64,000 nucleotides of DNA from Candidatus Woesearchaeota archaeon (GCA_945861715.1 CAMAVK010000001.1:186001-250000); one strand, 5' to 3'; shown: positions 43,571-52,848, counted from the stretch's first letter. The notes: generated by a model from the sequence alone, not told the origin. Program-made: numbers and translations.

Positions 43571-44362
43571 ATGGCAGACAAAAAAATTGAAAATCACCCC
43601 TCCACTCCCACCTCCACAAATCTCCATGTACTCAATCCTCACGCACCAGTACATCATGAACCAAATCACACCGCACATGTAAAGATGGAAGACCAAACCC
43701 CTCCCACCCCGGAGGAAGTTCGCTTTGAAACAAAATCACTATTAATCGGTGCAGCAGTAATTATTGGACTTCTCCTTCTCATATTCCTTGCAATCAAAAT
43801 ATACCCTGAACTCGCGGCAAAACCAATGACCATCACCGAACTTCATCAACAAAATCTAGATGGAAAACTCAAGCCAGACCAAGGTATCATCTACAATGGG
43901 TTCAGTTTCATCAAACTTGACGGTTTGTGGTGGGGCGAAGTCCAAGTCTCTGATCAGCTAACACGTATCCGCTTCCATTATAACCCAAAAGAACTTGAAA
44001 ATATAACCATAACTGGCCACTTAAATGAGAGTTTCAACAATGGATCAAATGTGTATCTAGCAGTAAGGCCGGACTACGCATCAAAATATTATAACTTGGC
44101 ATTAAGTGAATTAACTACAAACATTAATCACGGAATCTACGGTAAAGTAAAAGCAGCATGTACCATGGAAGACGATATCTGCGTCAATCGCACAATAGCA
44201 TCCTGCAATAATACTCAGGGACTTCCAGTTATAGAGCTCATCCCCCATGATGAAGCAAAAGTAGTGTTACAAGGATCATGCATTGGAATTTACGGAAACG
44301 AAAGTGACCTTACAAGAGCCAGCGAAAGAGTGTTATATCAATTGTATGGGGTTATGAACTAA
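43571..44362 (+). CDS. Unknown single-pass membrane protein
   Basis: The 263-residue protein has a cytoplasmic P/H/T-rich N-terminus (about 55 residues), one membrane helix (SLLIGAAVIIGLLLLIFLAIKIY, about 57-79) and an extracytoplasmic domain of about 180 residues. That domain has cysteines (AACTMEDDICVNRTIASCNN, QGSCIGIYG) that may form disulfides. The family was not recognised. It would be surface exposed. A TATA-like CTTAAAG lies about 26 bases upstream of the ATG. Confidence 0.7.
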   Translation: MADKKIENHPSTPTSTNLHVLNPHAPVHHEPNHTAHVKMEDQTPPTPEEVRFETKSLLIGAAVIIGLLLLIFLAIKIYPELAAKPMTITELHQQNLDGKLKPDQGIIYNGFSFIKLDGLWWGEVQVSDQLTRIRFHYNPKELENITITGHLNESFNNGSNVYLAVRPDYASKYYNLALSELTTNINHGIYGKVKAACTMEDDICVNRTIASCNNTQGLPVIELIPHDEAKVVLQGSCIGIYGNESDLTRASERVLYQLYGVMN

Positions 44363-44395
44363 CAATTGAGTTAATAAATAAAACCCAAAGCAGAG

Positions 44396-44797
44396 ATGAA
44401 TATGGTTATCAGATATGATATTAACAAAGTAGCAGATCAAGTCAAAGCATCCATCACCCATGAATCAGCCTTTACCCGCGGGCCAACCGCTCATAGCTGG
44501 GTTCCCAAAATAAATATGAACTATGATATCACTTGTGTCAGCCCTTTAGAATTGGTAGTAAAAGAAATAGGGGACGCTTCAGATATAGCAGCAAGAATAG
44601 GAATTCCTTTAACACCTCCAATTGTAGCTAGAGTATCCTATTTGGAAGGTCAAGATGTAATCAGTGTTCAATCTTTAGATCCAGGATACGACCAAAAAAT
44701 GAGTACCGTCGCATCTCATCTGGAGAGTAGGTTAGCCCCACCTGGTCGAGTATTAAAAGTATGTTTCTACGCAGCACCAGAACCGAACAGACAATAA
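44396..44797 (+). CDS. Unknown small protein
   Basis: The 133-residue protein has no recognised family, signal or membrane helix. It has alternating strands and helices (SWVPKINMNYDITCV, LELVVKEIGDASDIAARIGIPLTPPIVARV). It follows the membrane protein gene by 33 bases and may share its transcript. It ends just before a T-run (44798-44805). Confidence 0.6.
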   Translation: MNMVIRYDINKVADQVKASITHESAFTRGPTAHSWVPKINMNYDITCVSPLELVVKEIGDASDIAARIGIPLTPPIVARVSYLEGQDVISVQSLDPGYDQKMSTVASHLESRLAPPGRVLKVCFYAAPEPNRQ

Positions 44798-44851
44798 TTT
44801 TTTTTAAAACCCTTCTTTTCTTCCTTTTCGATTAGCATTTATCAGCACGTT

Positions 44852-45223
44852 CTATTCCCGTCTAATCCCAAGAACATCATAATTCCCATTCGTTAACGTC
44901 ACAATACGAAAACTAAAACCCATCTCCATAATTGCTTCAAGAAGTGCCATATGTTCGCGACCCGAGCCTGAAGCAAAATTAATTGCCACTTCAAAATCCG
45001 TTATCTTCCCCCGCAGCTCCTTAATGATAACATCACATTGCGCACGCGAATCCAATTCTGCATTCACCAAAATAAGTTCCGTATTTGCTGAACACGTAAA
45101 ATTATCCTTCCCAAACTGATTCGTAATAAGAAACACCCGAGACCACGCAAACGAAGAAATCATCCGATTCACTTCCGCCCACGTTCCTTTTCCCGTAGAT
45201 AAATTCGCAATTAAAACCGGCAT
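44852..45223 (-). CDS. Unknown protein with a CARF-like Rossmann pattern
   Basis: This 123-residue protein reads like a single Rossmann-type domain. The N-terminal strand VLIANLSTGKGTWAEV is followed by ILVNAELDSRAQCDVIIKEL. The later segment VAINFASGSGREHMALLEAIMEMGFSFRIVTL resembles the conserved NxTGGT-type strand-loop-helix of CARF ligand-binding domains. No effector domain is attached and no CRISPR locus is seen nearby, so any nucleotide-sensing role is speculation. Confidence 0.55.
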   Translation of the reverse strand: MPVLIANLSTGKGTWAEVNRMISSFAWSRVFLITNQFGKDNFTCSANTELILVNAELDSRAQCDVIIKELRGKITDFEVAINFASGSGREHMALLEAIMEMGFSFRIVTLTNGNYDVLGIRRE

Positions 45224-45274
45224 CTCATCTCACTGTCTCTGATACATATAAACCAATTGGAAATTTCCTTAACA

Positions 45275-46375
45275 TCAGATTTTTTCAAACACTTTCCTAT
45301 CTTGCTCCATAAATCGTCCAATCAACTCTCGATCCATATCTGTGAGCATCTTACCAGTACTTAGTTTGGCTAAAATATCCACATTGTAAAATCGTATTGC
45401 ATTTGATAAACAATGCACTTCATCCGTTAAATCAACCGTTGTGCTCGGCAAAAAGACATCAGCAACATTATCGGAGCCTAGTCGTACGGGAACTTCCCGA
45501 GCCAAAAAGTCCAACACGCGAGCAACACTATTATGTGTGGGAGTTGTAATTGGACGCAACTGTCGCATGGAAATTGCTGCAGTGGGACAACAAATGATTC
45601 CAATATTATACTTTACAAGACCATCCACCATTCGAGCAAATTTATCTTCTCCATAACCCGACGGTGAAATAGAATGCACCGCCCAAACTGCAGGACCATC
45701 CTCATTTATTTTTGGTGAACCAAGCCAGCGTACTGCATCAATCAATGTCTCCGTTCCCTGTTCGCGTGGATCATTTGCTTGATCAACATGATAATGAACT
45801 GGTTTCTTCAGTTCATGAGCAAGAGCCAGCGTTCGTCGAAAATGTTCATCAAACCCTATATGATTTGGATGATACTGTTTATCGTCCCGCTCAGGCAATA
45901 ATCCCATAAAATCTGCCTTTCGTGCAGCTTCCACAAAAAGTTCCCATCGTTGTGGTTCAGAGTCCTTAAACCCAAAGATGGGATATGCTCCTACTCGAAA
46001 ATCAATTTTCTCTTTCAATTCGTCTTTAAGCGCAAGGGCACAGTCAATCGCTCTCATCCCCACATTATCTGATGAAACATCAATGAATGAATCTGCACGT
46101 ATGGTCCCACAAGAAATCATTAAATCCAAGTTGTCCTTCATTCGACGTCGTAGATCATCATTTTCGTATGCTACCCCCCGATGCAAGTCCCCTGTTAAAT
46201 TTTGTTTTACTCGTAAAGGGTATCCTGACGCTTCAAGAGGATTCATTCCAACATGTGCAAGATACTTTTGCGCAAGAGTCGAAGACCTATCCAAGTGAAG
46301 GTGTGCATTAAACAGTCCGCCATAATGGCCAACCGACGCAGAAAACAACTCAAAGAATTCCGATTTTGGTGTCAT
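45275..46375 (-). CDS. Amidohydrolase superfamily protein
   Basis: The protein of about 366 residues resembles cytosine deaminase-type amidohydrolases. Metal-binding motifs in order are NAHLHLDR (HxH), PVHYHVDQAND, AVHSIS and LGSDNVAD (catalytic aspartate). These enzymes hydrolyse C-N bonds in nucleobases or related compounds. The exact substrate cannot be named. I start at the ATG at 46375, with TTATAAGG about 28 bases upstream; an earlier TTG is less likely. Confidence 0.75.
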   Translation of the reverse strand: MTPKSEFFELFSASVGHYGGLFNAHLHLDRSSTLAQKYLAHVGMNPLEASGYPLRVKQNLTGDLHRGVAYENDDLRRRMKDNLDLMISCGTIRADSFIDVSSDNVGMRAIDCALALKDELKEKIDFRVGAYPIFGFKDSEPQRWELFVEAARKADFMGLLPERDDKQYHPNHIGFDEHFRRTLALAHELKKPVHYHVDQANDPREQGTETLIDAVRWLGSPKINEDGPAVWAVHSISPSGYGEDKFARMVDGLVKYNIGIICCPTAAISMRQLRPITTPTHNSVARVLDFLAREVPVRLGSDNVADVFLPSTTVDLTDEVHCLSNAIRFYNVDILAKLSTGKMLTDMDRELIGRFMEQDRKVFEKI

Positions 46376-46530
46376 TAAAAACAATACAACCTAAGCTATC
46401 CTTATAATAATTTAGAACTCCATATAGGTTGTAACAAAACATAATTCTCGTTCTACAAAACAATTACCCTATTTCTAAATCCTCCCCCAGTTCCACAACC
46501 TTTTTATCCCACCCCGCCCAAAAACCAGCT

Positions 46531-47382
46531 ATGAAAACACTCCTCCTCGGCCAAATCCATGACGATGCGCTCTCTACATTAAAATCAAAATGTCAGATTA
46601 TCCAAATGAGTCAAGGAGAGTTTGACATCGTTGACAAATTAGATTGCGAAGCCATAGTTTTCCGAACATTCAACCCCATCAAAAAACCGCAGCTAGACAA
46701 ACTTCCAAAATTAAAATACGCCATCCTCTGCAGTGTAGGAACCGATAATATTGACCTAGACGAATTAAAACAGAGAAATATAGAACTCATCTTCATCCCT
46801 GGAACCAACGCAAACAGCGTTGCAGAACACACCCTCCACCTTCTTCTTTCTCTCTTAAGGGAAGACTCAAAACGACCATTTGCCGAACTAAAAGGAAAAA
46901 CCGTAGGGATATGCGGTTTTGGTGCAATTGGAAAATTGGTAGCTAAAAAACTAAGTGGTTTCGAATGTAGCCTCATCGCCTTCGACGTCATTGCGCAAGA
47001 TCAATCCGTCCTCAACCAACTCAATGTAACCATGGTCCCAATTGAAGAACTCTTCATCAAATCAAACATTATCTCAATTCATGTACCCTACATGAAAGCT
47101 ACCGATGGGCTAATCAATCAAAAAGTACTCTCCCTCCTCCAACCAAACTCGTTTTTCATCAACACCTCACGAGCCGAAGTAATCAATGAAACCGACCTCC
47201 TTGCTCATGCACAAAGACTCCGAGGAATCGCGCTTGACGTCTACTCACCATCTCTTCTCCAGCAGCTTCAAAACCAAAAACATCCTAATCTCATCACCAC
47301 CGAACACATCGCTGCCCTTGGAGAGGACTCATTTAGAGCGCAGTGTGTAAGACCAGTTGAAGAGTTCCTAAAAAAAATATAA
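46531..47382 (+). CDS. D-2-hydroxyacid dehydrogenase family protein
   Basis: The 283-residue protein is a D-isomer-specific 2-hydroxyacid dehydrogenase, such as a phosphoglycerate or lactate dehydrogenase relative. It has the NAD-binding GFGAIGKLVAKKLSGF motif near residue 127, the catalytic-site segment FINTSRAEVINETDLL, and a late ITTEHIAALGED with the histidine. It is short for the family, without regulatory ACT domains. TTTTTATC 27 bases upstream of the ATG indicates a leaderless start. It is adjacent to the aromatic hydroxylase, which could mean keto-acid metabolism. Confidence 0.87.
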   Translation: MKTLLLGQIHDDALSTLKSKCQIIQMSQGEFDIVDKLDCEAIVFRTFNPIKKPQLDKLPKLKYAILCSVGTDNIDLDELKQRNIELIFIPGTNANSVAEHTLHLLLSLLREDSKRPFAELKGKTVGICGFGAIGKLVAKKLSGFECSLIAFDVIAQDQSVLNQLNVTMVPIEELFIKSNIISIHVPYMKATDGLINQKVLSLLQPNSFFINTSRAEVINETDLLAHAQRLRGIALDVYSPSLLQQLQNQKHPNLITTEHIAALGEDSFRAQCVRPVEEFLKKI

Positions 47383-47470
47383 TGGACATGGTACGCTTTA
47401 TATTATTCTAGATTTTATTCTCATTGTTATTCTCTCTCTAATCTATCTATACACAGTTCGACACGAGAAC

Positions 47471-48292
47471 TCACATTAAGCCTTCCTTTGCAAGCCACTC
47501 CTTCAAGTCTGCAATCAACGAAGGCAGAGACTCAATAACAAAAAAGTGTGGCTGTTCAAACGAGTAATTGTAATCAGTCAAAATAACGTCGGAAATAACA
47601 AATGGACGAATCACTCGTTCTCCCGTCATTGCGTTCGTTAAGTCTTTTATTCCTCCAAGTAACCCAGCACCAAATGCTTTTATCTCCCCATCTTCCCGAA
47701 TCAACCCATATTCAATGGAATACCAATATAAACGATTTAAACAAGTAAGTTGTTCTTCTGTAGCATGATCAGCACCTTGACCAATAAGAGTTTGCAACAT
47801 AACAACCTCCTCAGACATAAACATCGGCACATGCCCCAATACTTCATGCACAATATCGGGCTCTGGAGTAAAAAATGGATTACTCGAATGACGAATATAC
47901 TGTGTACATAACATCGCCTTCTGAGCAATCTTGAACAGAAATTGCCTTGGCAACACTAACCCATGAATCGGCTCTAAACGAAATCCTACTCGACGCAGCA
48001 CCAAATCAAGATCACACAGTTGCGGAATACGTAACATATCAATTTGAATCAACTCACGACCGCGTAGATATTCTTGGCATGCCCATTTCTGATGAAGCAC
48101 AGAAATCACTGAGTTGATTATAGCCCACGTCTCATGCTCATCCTCTGAATAAACAACCAGAGGAATATCCCCCCCGCCATGAGCATGAAAATCAAGTGCA
48201 TTTTGCACAATAACTCTTCTTCGTTCTCTATATTCCGCATCTTGCGCACCGGGGTGATCTAAGTCCAAAATAGGTAATGTTTCAATATTCAT
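47471..48292 (-). CDS. Aromatic amino acid hydroxylase (phenylalanine-4-hydroxylase type)
   Basis: The 273-residue protein matches the catalytic domain of pterin-dependent aromatic amino acid hydroxylases. Iron ligands are visible: H149 and H154 in PEPDIVHEVLGHVPM and E194 in YWYSIEYGLI. The region FRLEPIHGLVLPRQFLFKIA forms part of the pterin pocket. These enzymes convert phenylalanine to tyrosine, or hydroxylate tryptophan or tyrosine, using O2. The family is rare in archaea. No ACT-type regulatory domain is present, matching bacterial enzymes. The gene is divergent from an Lrp-family regulator. Confidence 0.9.
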   Translation of the reverse strand: MNIETLPILDLDHPGAQDAEYRERRRVIVQNALDFHAHGGGDIPLVVYSEDEHETWAIINSVISVLHQKWACQEYLRGRELIQIDMLRIPQLCDLDLVLRRVGFRLEPIHGLVLPRQFLFKIAQKAMLCTQYIRHSSNPFFTPEPDIVHEVLGHVPMFMSEEVVMLQTLIGQGADHATEEQLTCLNRLYWYSIEYGLIREDGEIKAFGAGLLGGIKDLTNAMTGERVIRPFVISDVILTDYNYSFEQPHFFVIESLPSLIADLKEWLAKEGLM

Positions 48293-48394
48293 AAGTAATC
48301 TCTTCTATCACCCACCTCTCCATTATAAGTAAAATGGTACTAAATTCAAATAATTACCAATAAAATTATAAATAATTGAATGTCATTCAACTTT
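48293..48394. promoter_or_regulatory. Divergent promoter between the aromatic hydroxylase and lrp-like gene
   Basis: A minus-strand ACTTATAAT at about 48322-48330 lies roughly 35 bases before the hydroxylase ATG. A plus-strand AATTATAAAT at about 48364-48373 is 26 bases before an ATG at 48395. The AT-rich spacer is a likely binding site for the Lrp-like protein. Confidence 0.45.
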
Positions 48395-48844
48395 ATGAAA
48401 AACTTAGGTGAAAAATTAATCCCTCTTCTCAAAACAGGATCTTGCACCCCACTTATCTCTCAACTCGCCAAAAAAATCAAAGAACCGTCAGCAACCATTC
48501 ATTACAACATCAAAAAGTTAGAGCAAGACGGATCCATCATCAGCTACAAAGCAGTATTCAATAACAAGAAAATAAACCAAGGGTTCGGAGTATACGTATT
48601 AATCACCTTAAGTCCAGACGAGTATGGTGACCCTGAGCGCATCGCACATGACTTAGCAAAACATCCCCAAATCGAAGCAATTGACATCTGCACCGGTGAC
48701 TGGGAAATGGTGCTCAAAGTGCAATGCAAAGATCAAGATGAATATTACGAATTCATGAAAAAAGTAATCTCAAGAAAAGGCATAACAAAAATTAAATCAC
48801 TAACCTCATTAAAACAAGTTAAAACTGAATATGTGAATCTCTAA
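48395..48844 (+). CDS. Lrp/AsnC-family transcriptional regulator
   Basis: The 149-residue protein has an N-terminal helix-turn-helix (LISQLAKKIKEPSATIHYNIKKLEQDG, about residues 20-45) and a C-terminal RAM ligand-binding domain (GFGVYVLITLSPDEYG; IEAIDICTGDWEMVLKVQCKDQDEYYEFM). Such regulators sense amino acids. The placement divergent to an aromatic hydroxylase suggests local control by Phe or Tyr. I prefer the ATG at 48395, 26 bases from AATTATAAAT; an ATG at 48380 lies too close to it. Confidence 0.85.
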   Translation: MKNLGEKLIPLLKTGSCTPLISQLAKKIKEPSATIHYNIKKLEQDGSIISYKAVFNNKKINQGFGVYVLITLSPDEYGDPERIAHDLAKHPQIEAIDICTGDWEMVLKVQCKDQDEYYEFMKKVISRKGITKIKSLTSLKQVKTEYVNL

Positions 48845-48894
48845 TAAAAACATTCTAACTCCATTCTATTTTTTAATCATTTCTCATTGATAAG

Positions 48895-49329
48895 TTAGTC
48901 TCGATTTTTTACCTTGTCAATATCCCCAACACACATCCATGCACAAGCATTTCCAAAACCTTTCTTATCAATATTAAACGGAGTAATATCAACCGCATCT
49001 GCAAGAAAAATCAATATACAATGTTTCTTATTCAACGCCCATTGAAATACCTCTTCTTTAGAAGATACAAACCGTACCTCATCATAATATTCATCAATCA
49101 TCTCGCGTAACGTATTCTCATTATATTGCTCAAACTGCAACACCTTCAAAACTCTAGCACGAGCGGTTACAGGTTCACCCGCATCTTTGAAATAAATCAT
49201 ATCCCCGCAAGAAATCCTTCCCCATGGTGCAATCTTATGCTTATACCACCTTGACTCAATAGTCTTCTCACATCGTAGAATCTTCGCAATCAGTTTCCAA
49301 GACTTATTCATAATCGCAATGTGATCCAT
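48895..49329 (-). CDS. ASCH-domain (PUA-like) protein
   Basis: The 144-residue protein resembles ASCH-domain proteins, a PUA-like fold that binds RNA or modified bases. The N-terminal part has KSWKLIAKILRCEKTIESRWYKHKIAPWGRISCGDMIYF, the usual start-and-loop pattern with the charged KTIESRW motif. Later strands include ARARVLKV and HCILIFLADAVDI. Its role is unknown; possible tasks include RNA modification recognition. Confidence 0.75.
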   Translation of the reverse strand: MDHIAIMNKSWKLIAKILRCEKTIESRWYKHKIAPWGRISCGDMIYFKDAGEPVTARARVLKVLQFEQYNENTLREMIDEYYDEVRFVSSKEEVFQWALNKKHCILIFLADAVDITPFNIDKKGFGNACAWMCVGDIDKVKNRD

Positions 49330-49430
49330 AGTTTTAGTAGGTAATCAACCGCTATAAATCATTATCTCCACTCCAGCTTAATCCAACCAAGACCACAACC
49401 TTTTTATCATCACCCCTCCACCCTAAAATC

Positions 49431-50777
49431 ATGGCGTTTGATGTGGTGATAGGTAGGTCCAAAAAAGATCTTGCTAAGTTCGGACTTGAGGGAACCGTAC
49501 TCATTGGAAAACAGTACGTAAAAATGGGTCAAACCACCTCGTTATCAAACCCAGTATACATGGATGTAGCTGGCGCACACGTTGTCTTTATCGTCGGCAA
49601 AAGAGGCTCGGGAAAGTCTTACACCATGGGAGCTATCGCTGAGGGTCTAGCCGATCTTCCAAAAGCAATCAAACAAAATCTTGCTATTCTTTTAATTGAC
49701 ACCATGGGTATTTATTGGACTATGAAATATCCGAATTTTCAAGACGCAGCCTTATGTAAAGAATGGGGGTTTGAGCCAAAAGCACTCGATATCAAAATAT
49801 ACACCCCCGGCGGATTCTTCAATAAATTCAAAGAGGAAGGCATCCCAACTGATTTCCCATTCTATGTACGACCAATTGATGTAGGACCAGAAGATTGGTG
49901 CACAGTGTTCGCGTTAGGCGCAAATTCCGCCCCTGGCGTCCTCATAACAAGATGTGTCCAAACTCTTCTCAACAAAGGTGAAAGCTACGAATTAGAAGAT
50001 CTTATTGCATTAGTAAACAACGATTCAAACAGCGACACTGTCTCAAAACAAATTGTCATGAGTCAATTTGGAAAAGCACAAGGGTGGGGAGTATTCTCAA
50101 AAGTAGGAACCCCCCTTAAAGACCTCGTCTCCGGTGGCCAAGTAACAATTCTCGACGTGAGCCCGTACGCAACCATGGCAGGTGGTTGGGAAATAAAAGG
50201 ACTCGTTGTTGGACTTGTATGTCGCATTCTATTCAACCAACGCATGCTAGCAAGAAAAGCCGAAGAATTCTCAAAAGTAGATTCCTCAATGCATTACTTC
50301 ACCAAAGAAGAAGAGCAAGAACTAAAGGATCCATTAGTGTGGGTAGCACTTGATGAAGCACACGAACTCCTTCCATTTGAAGGACGAACTGCCGCAACCG
50401 ACGCCCTCATTGCTATCTTGCGTGAAGGTCGCCAGCCTGGAATCTCATTAATCCTTGCAACCCAACAACCAGCAAAAATCCACACTGACGTCATGACCCA
50501 AAGCGACATTGTCATATCCCACCGTTTAACCGCCAAAATGGACGTAGAAGCATTAGGAAAATTAATGCAAAGTTACATGAGCTCAGGACTTGATCAACAA
50601 CTCGGCATCCTTCCTCATACACAAGGAGCCGCATTATTATTCGACGACTCAAACGAACGACTCTTTCCTTGTCAAATGCGACCACGCTTCACCTGGCACG
50701 GCGGCTCATCCCCTACAGCTATTCGAGAAAAAAAGAACGACTTCGAAAAAAGACTAAAAGACTTAAAAGATTTGTAA
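49431..50777 (+). CDS. HerA-like ATPase (DUF87 family)
   Basis: The 448-residue protein is a ring-type P-loop ATPase of the HerA/FtsK superfamily. It starts with a beta-barrel N-terminus, then Walker A GKRGSGKS (56-63), the segment ILLIDTMGIYW, Walker B VWVALDEAHELL, and an arginine-containing EGRQPGISLILATQQPAKI. Such ATPases pump DNA and can pair with NurA nuclease in end resection; no NurA gene is visible here. A TTTTTATC 27 bases upstream marks the leaderless start. Confidence 0.88.
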   Translation: MAFDVVIGRSKKDLAKFGLEGTVLIGKQYVKMGQTTSLSNPVYMDVAGAHVVFIVGKRGSGKSYTMGAIAEGLADLPKAIKQNLAILLIDTMGIYWTMKYPNFQDAALCKEWGFEPKALDIKIYTPGGFFNKFKEEGIPTDFPFYVRPIDVGPEDWCTVFALGANSAPGVLITRCVQTLLNKGESYELEDLIALVNNDSNSDTVSKQIVMSQFGKAQGWGVFSKVGTPLKDLVSGGQVTILDVSPYATMAGGWEIKGLVVGLVCRILFNQRMLARKAEEFSKVDSSMHYFTKEEEQELKDPLVWVALDEAHELLPFEGRTAATDALIAILREGRQPGISLILATQQPAKIHTDVMTQSDIVISHRLTAKMDVEALGKLMQSYMSSGLDQQLGILPHTQGAALLFDDSNERLFPCQMRPRFTWHGGSSPTAIREKKNDFEKRLKDLKDL

Positions 50778-50886
50778 CAAGCCCATTCATTTTCTTCCAT
50801 TTTGATTACTATCTAATTTTTCCCCATTGGTAAATAATCCAATCTCCAAAGAAACATTAAAGAATAAACACCTTTAACACTCAATC

Positions 50887-51420
50887 ATGCAAGTCATCTT
50901 AATCCACGGCCCACCTGGCGCAGGAAAATTCACCGTAGCCACCGAACTCTCAAAAATCACCGAATACAAAGTAATTCACATTCACAGTATTTACGATTGC
51001 TTAGAAAACATCTTCACAAAAGATCGCTACGAAATAAGTCTCAAACTACTGAACAAAATATACCTAGATATTTTCGAAGAAGCATCAAACGCCAACGTCA
51101 AAGGATTAATATTCACATACACAGAGATAGCCAAAGACGATTACGCATTTGTACGAAAAGTCAAAGAAGTACTCGATAAAAAAAACGGTCAATTACAGTT
51201 TGTACACCTCGTGTGCAACAAAGACGAACTTAAAAAAAGAGTTCTAGGCGAATCCAGAAAAGCCTTCAAAAAAACAAAAACAATTGAAGAATTAGAATAT
51301 CTCCTCAGCATCAAAGATTACGTCTCAATCTTTCCCGGTTCAAAAACGTTAGAACTCGACAACTCAATTCTCACACCGCAAGACGTTGCACAAAAAATCA
51401 AGAACCACTTTTCAATTTAA
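50887..51420 (+). CDS. Small P-loop NTPase/kinase-like protein
   Basis: The 177-residue protein has an N-terminal P-loop GPPGAGKFT, where the usual residue after lysine is F and the T follows. The rest is alpha-beta (KVIHIHSIYDCLENIF; KGLIFTYTEIAKDDYAFVRKV; LQFVHLVCNKDELKKRV with the arginine-rich lid). It looks like a nucleotide or small-molecule kinase of unassigned substrate. It follows the HerA-like gene by 109 bases on the same strand. Confidence 0.7.
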   Translation: MQVILIHGPPGAGKFTVATELSKITEYKVIHIHSIYDCLENIFTKDRYEISLKLLNKIYLDIFEEASNANVKGLIFTYTEIAKDDYAFVRKVKEVLDKKNGQLQFVHLVCNKDELKKRVLGESRKAFKKTKTIEELEYLLSIKDYVSIFPGSKTLELDNSILTPQDVAQKIKNHFSI

Positions 51421-51455
51421 TTTTCCTACAAAATGAACTTTCGCCAAAAATAATC

Positions 51456-52112
51456 TCACTTACCAAGAAGCAATTCTTTCAATTCAAACACCTGCCGAGC
51501 TTGAAAGGTGGCGGATGAATACGTATCAAAGCTAGCACCGATCTTTACAGTCACCATCCCCAAATCTGCAGCACATCTAATATCTGTTTTCTCTTGATCA
51601 CCAAAATATATCATCTGAGATGGAGAAACACCAAGGCTCTCAGAAATTCCTTTCATACCTTCATATTTATTTTCTGTACCATAACACGTTGCATGAAATA
51701 AGCTGGAATCTATTCCTAAGGCCGAAAATTTCCGTGCTGCATGACGTTCTCTATTTCCCGTAACAACAAATAATCGATACTGAGTAGACAACTCTTTCAT
51801 ATATTCGCTAAGGCGAGAGTCATACTGAGAAGTATCTATCTCTTCATGTTTTTCTAATATATCCCAAAATAGTTCATCCAGCAAATCCTGTGCCACATGT
51901 CCTGCACATAATGCTCGTGCTGTTTGCAACGAGTTTCCATACTGTGCTCTCTTTGTTTCAAAAAAAGTCAAGACTTCATCAGAAGATATACTCAATGTTG
52001 TCGCAAGTGCGCCATACAGATTTGGTAAAAATGAATCTTCCTTATTCTGAAAATATAAAGTGCCATCTATATCAAACCCTACTGCTCTAATATTTTCAAT
52101 TAATTCTCTCAT
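51456..52112 (-). CDS. HAD superfamily hydrolase
   Basis: The 218-residue protein is a HAD-fold phosphatase: motif I is GFDIDGTLYF (nucleophile aspartate), motif II VVTGN, motif III within KFSALGIDSSLFHATCYGTENKYEG, and motif IV FGDQEKTDIRCAADLG. A helical cap lies after motif I (about residues 25-105). The substrate is unknown; its place at the end of a NadM-like operon suggests nucleotide or NAD metabolism (inference). A GGAG site lies 6 bases before the ATG. Confidence 0.87.
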   Translation of the reverse strand: MRELIENIRAVGFDIDGTLYFQNKEDSFLPNLYGALATTLSISSDEVLTFFETKRAQYGNSLQTARALCAGHVAQDLLDELFWDILEKHEEIDTSQYDSRLSEYMKELSTQYRLFVVTGNRERHAARKFSALGIDSSLFHATCYGTENKYEGMKGISESLGVSPSQMIYFGDQEKTDIRCAADLGMVTVKIGASFDTYSSATFQARQVFELKELLLGK

Positions 52113-52131
52113 AGATTCTCCGGTATACTCC

Positions 52132-52830
52132 TCATCTCTTCATAAAAATATATCTCTCTGCAACCCTTCTATAAGGCATTTCTTTCTCATCCATCAAATT
52201 GCGATATGCTTCCCATTTTTGCTCAAACGTTAGATCAGATTCAACTTGAAGTATTCCTTGTTTAATAAAATGTTCAACAAGACCATGAATAAATTCGTAT
52301 CCATCAGGATTCACTGATCTAAATTCTTCACCATCTTTAACTGGTTGAAATAAATCCGTCAAATCTCGTGAAATATTCACTCGAAAGTCATTTTTTCGAC
52401 TGTCTTTTTTCAAAAAATCCATCGTGCCCCATAATAAAAATTCATCCTGATTTGTATAAAGCGATGTTGCCGAACCGTGGTAATTGTTAGCAATAACATA
52501 TCCACCTGAGATTAAATGAGGCGTTGCCCAGCTTACTGGAATAGCCGGATTTAACAAGATGAGAAGATCATGTTTTTCGCTAGGATCATATTCTCTAATG
52601 TCCTGTTTGATCGCGTTCAATCCTGCTTTTTGAAGTTGAGAAACACATCCTTCATTTCCATCTTCTTTGTCAACAAACATAACTTTATCAAAAACTCGAG
52701 CAGGACTTGCATCATACCCGCAACTAGGATATAGTACTGATCCCGAAGAAAATATTTCTTGCTTAAACGCAGTGTATATTGCGATCAAATCATCTGCAAA
52801 ATAAATAGGATATTCAGTCTGTTTTACCAT
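52132..52830 (-). CDS. Unknown protein with Rossmann-like N-terminus
   Basis: The 232-residue protein has no firm family. The stretch VLYPSCGYDASPARVFDKVMFVDKEDGNEGCV resembles the glycine loop and acidic strand of a SAM-dependent methyltransferase, and LLILLNPAIPVSWATPHLISGGYVIANNYHGSAT looks like a following catalytic strand, so a methyltransferase-like fold is possible. It is sandwiched between the tandem NadM and HAD genes on the same strand. The ATG at 52830 has a GAGGT site 8 bases upstream. Confidence 0.6.
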   Translation of the reverse strand: MVKQTEYPIYFADDLIAIYTAFKQEIFSSGSVLYPSCGYDASPARVFDKVMFVDKEDGNEGCVSQLQKAGLNAIKQDIREYDPSEKHDLLILLNPAIPVSWATPHLISGGYVIANNYHGSATSLYTNQDEFLLWGTMDFLKKDSRKNDFRVNISRDLTDLFQPVKDGEEFRSVNPDGYEFIHGLVEHFIKQGILQVESDLTFEQKWEAYRNLMDEKEMPYRRVAERYIFMKR

Positions 52831-52848
52831 ATCAAATACCTCACACAT

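Noticed and set aside
50887-51420. Degenerate Walker A (GPPGAGKFT) as a sign of an inactive ATPase
   Set aside because: The threonine follows one place later, and this variant recurs in small kinase-like P-loop proteins, so activity cannot be excluded.
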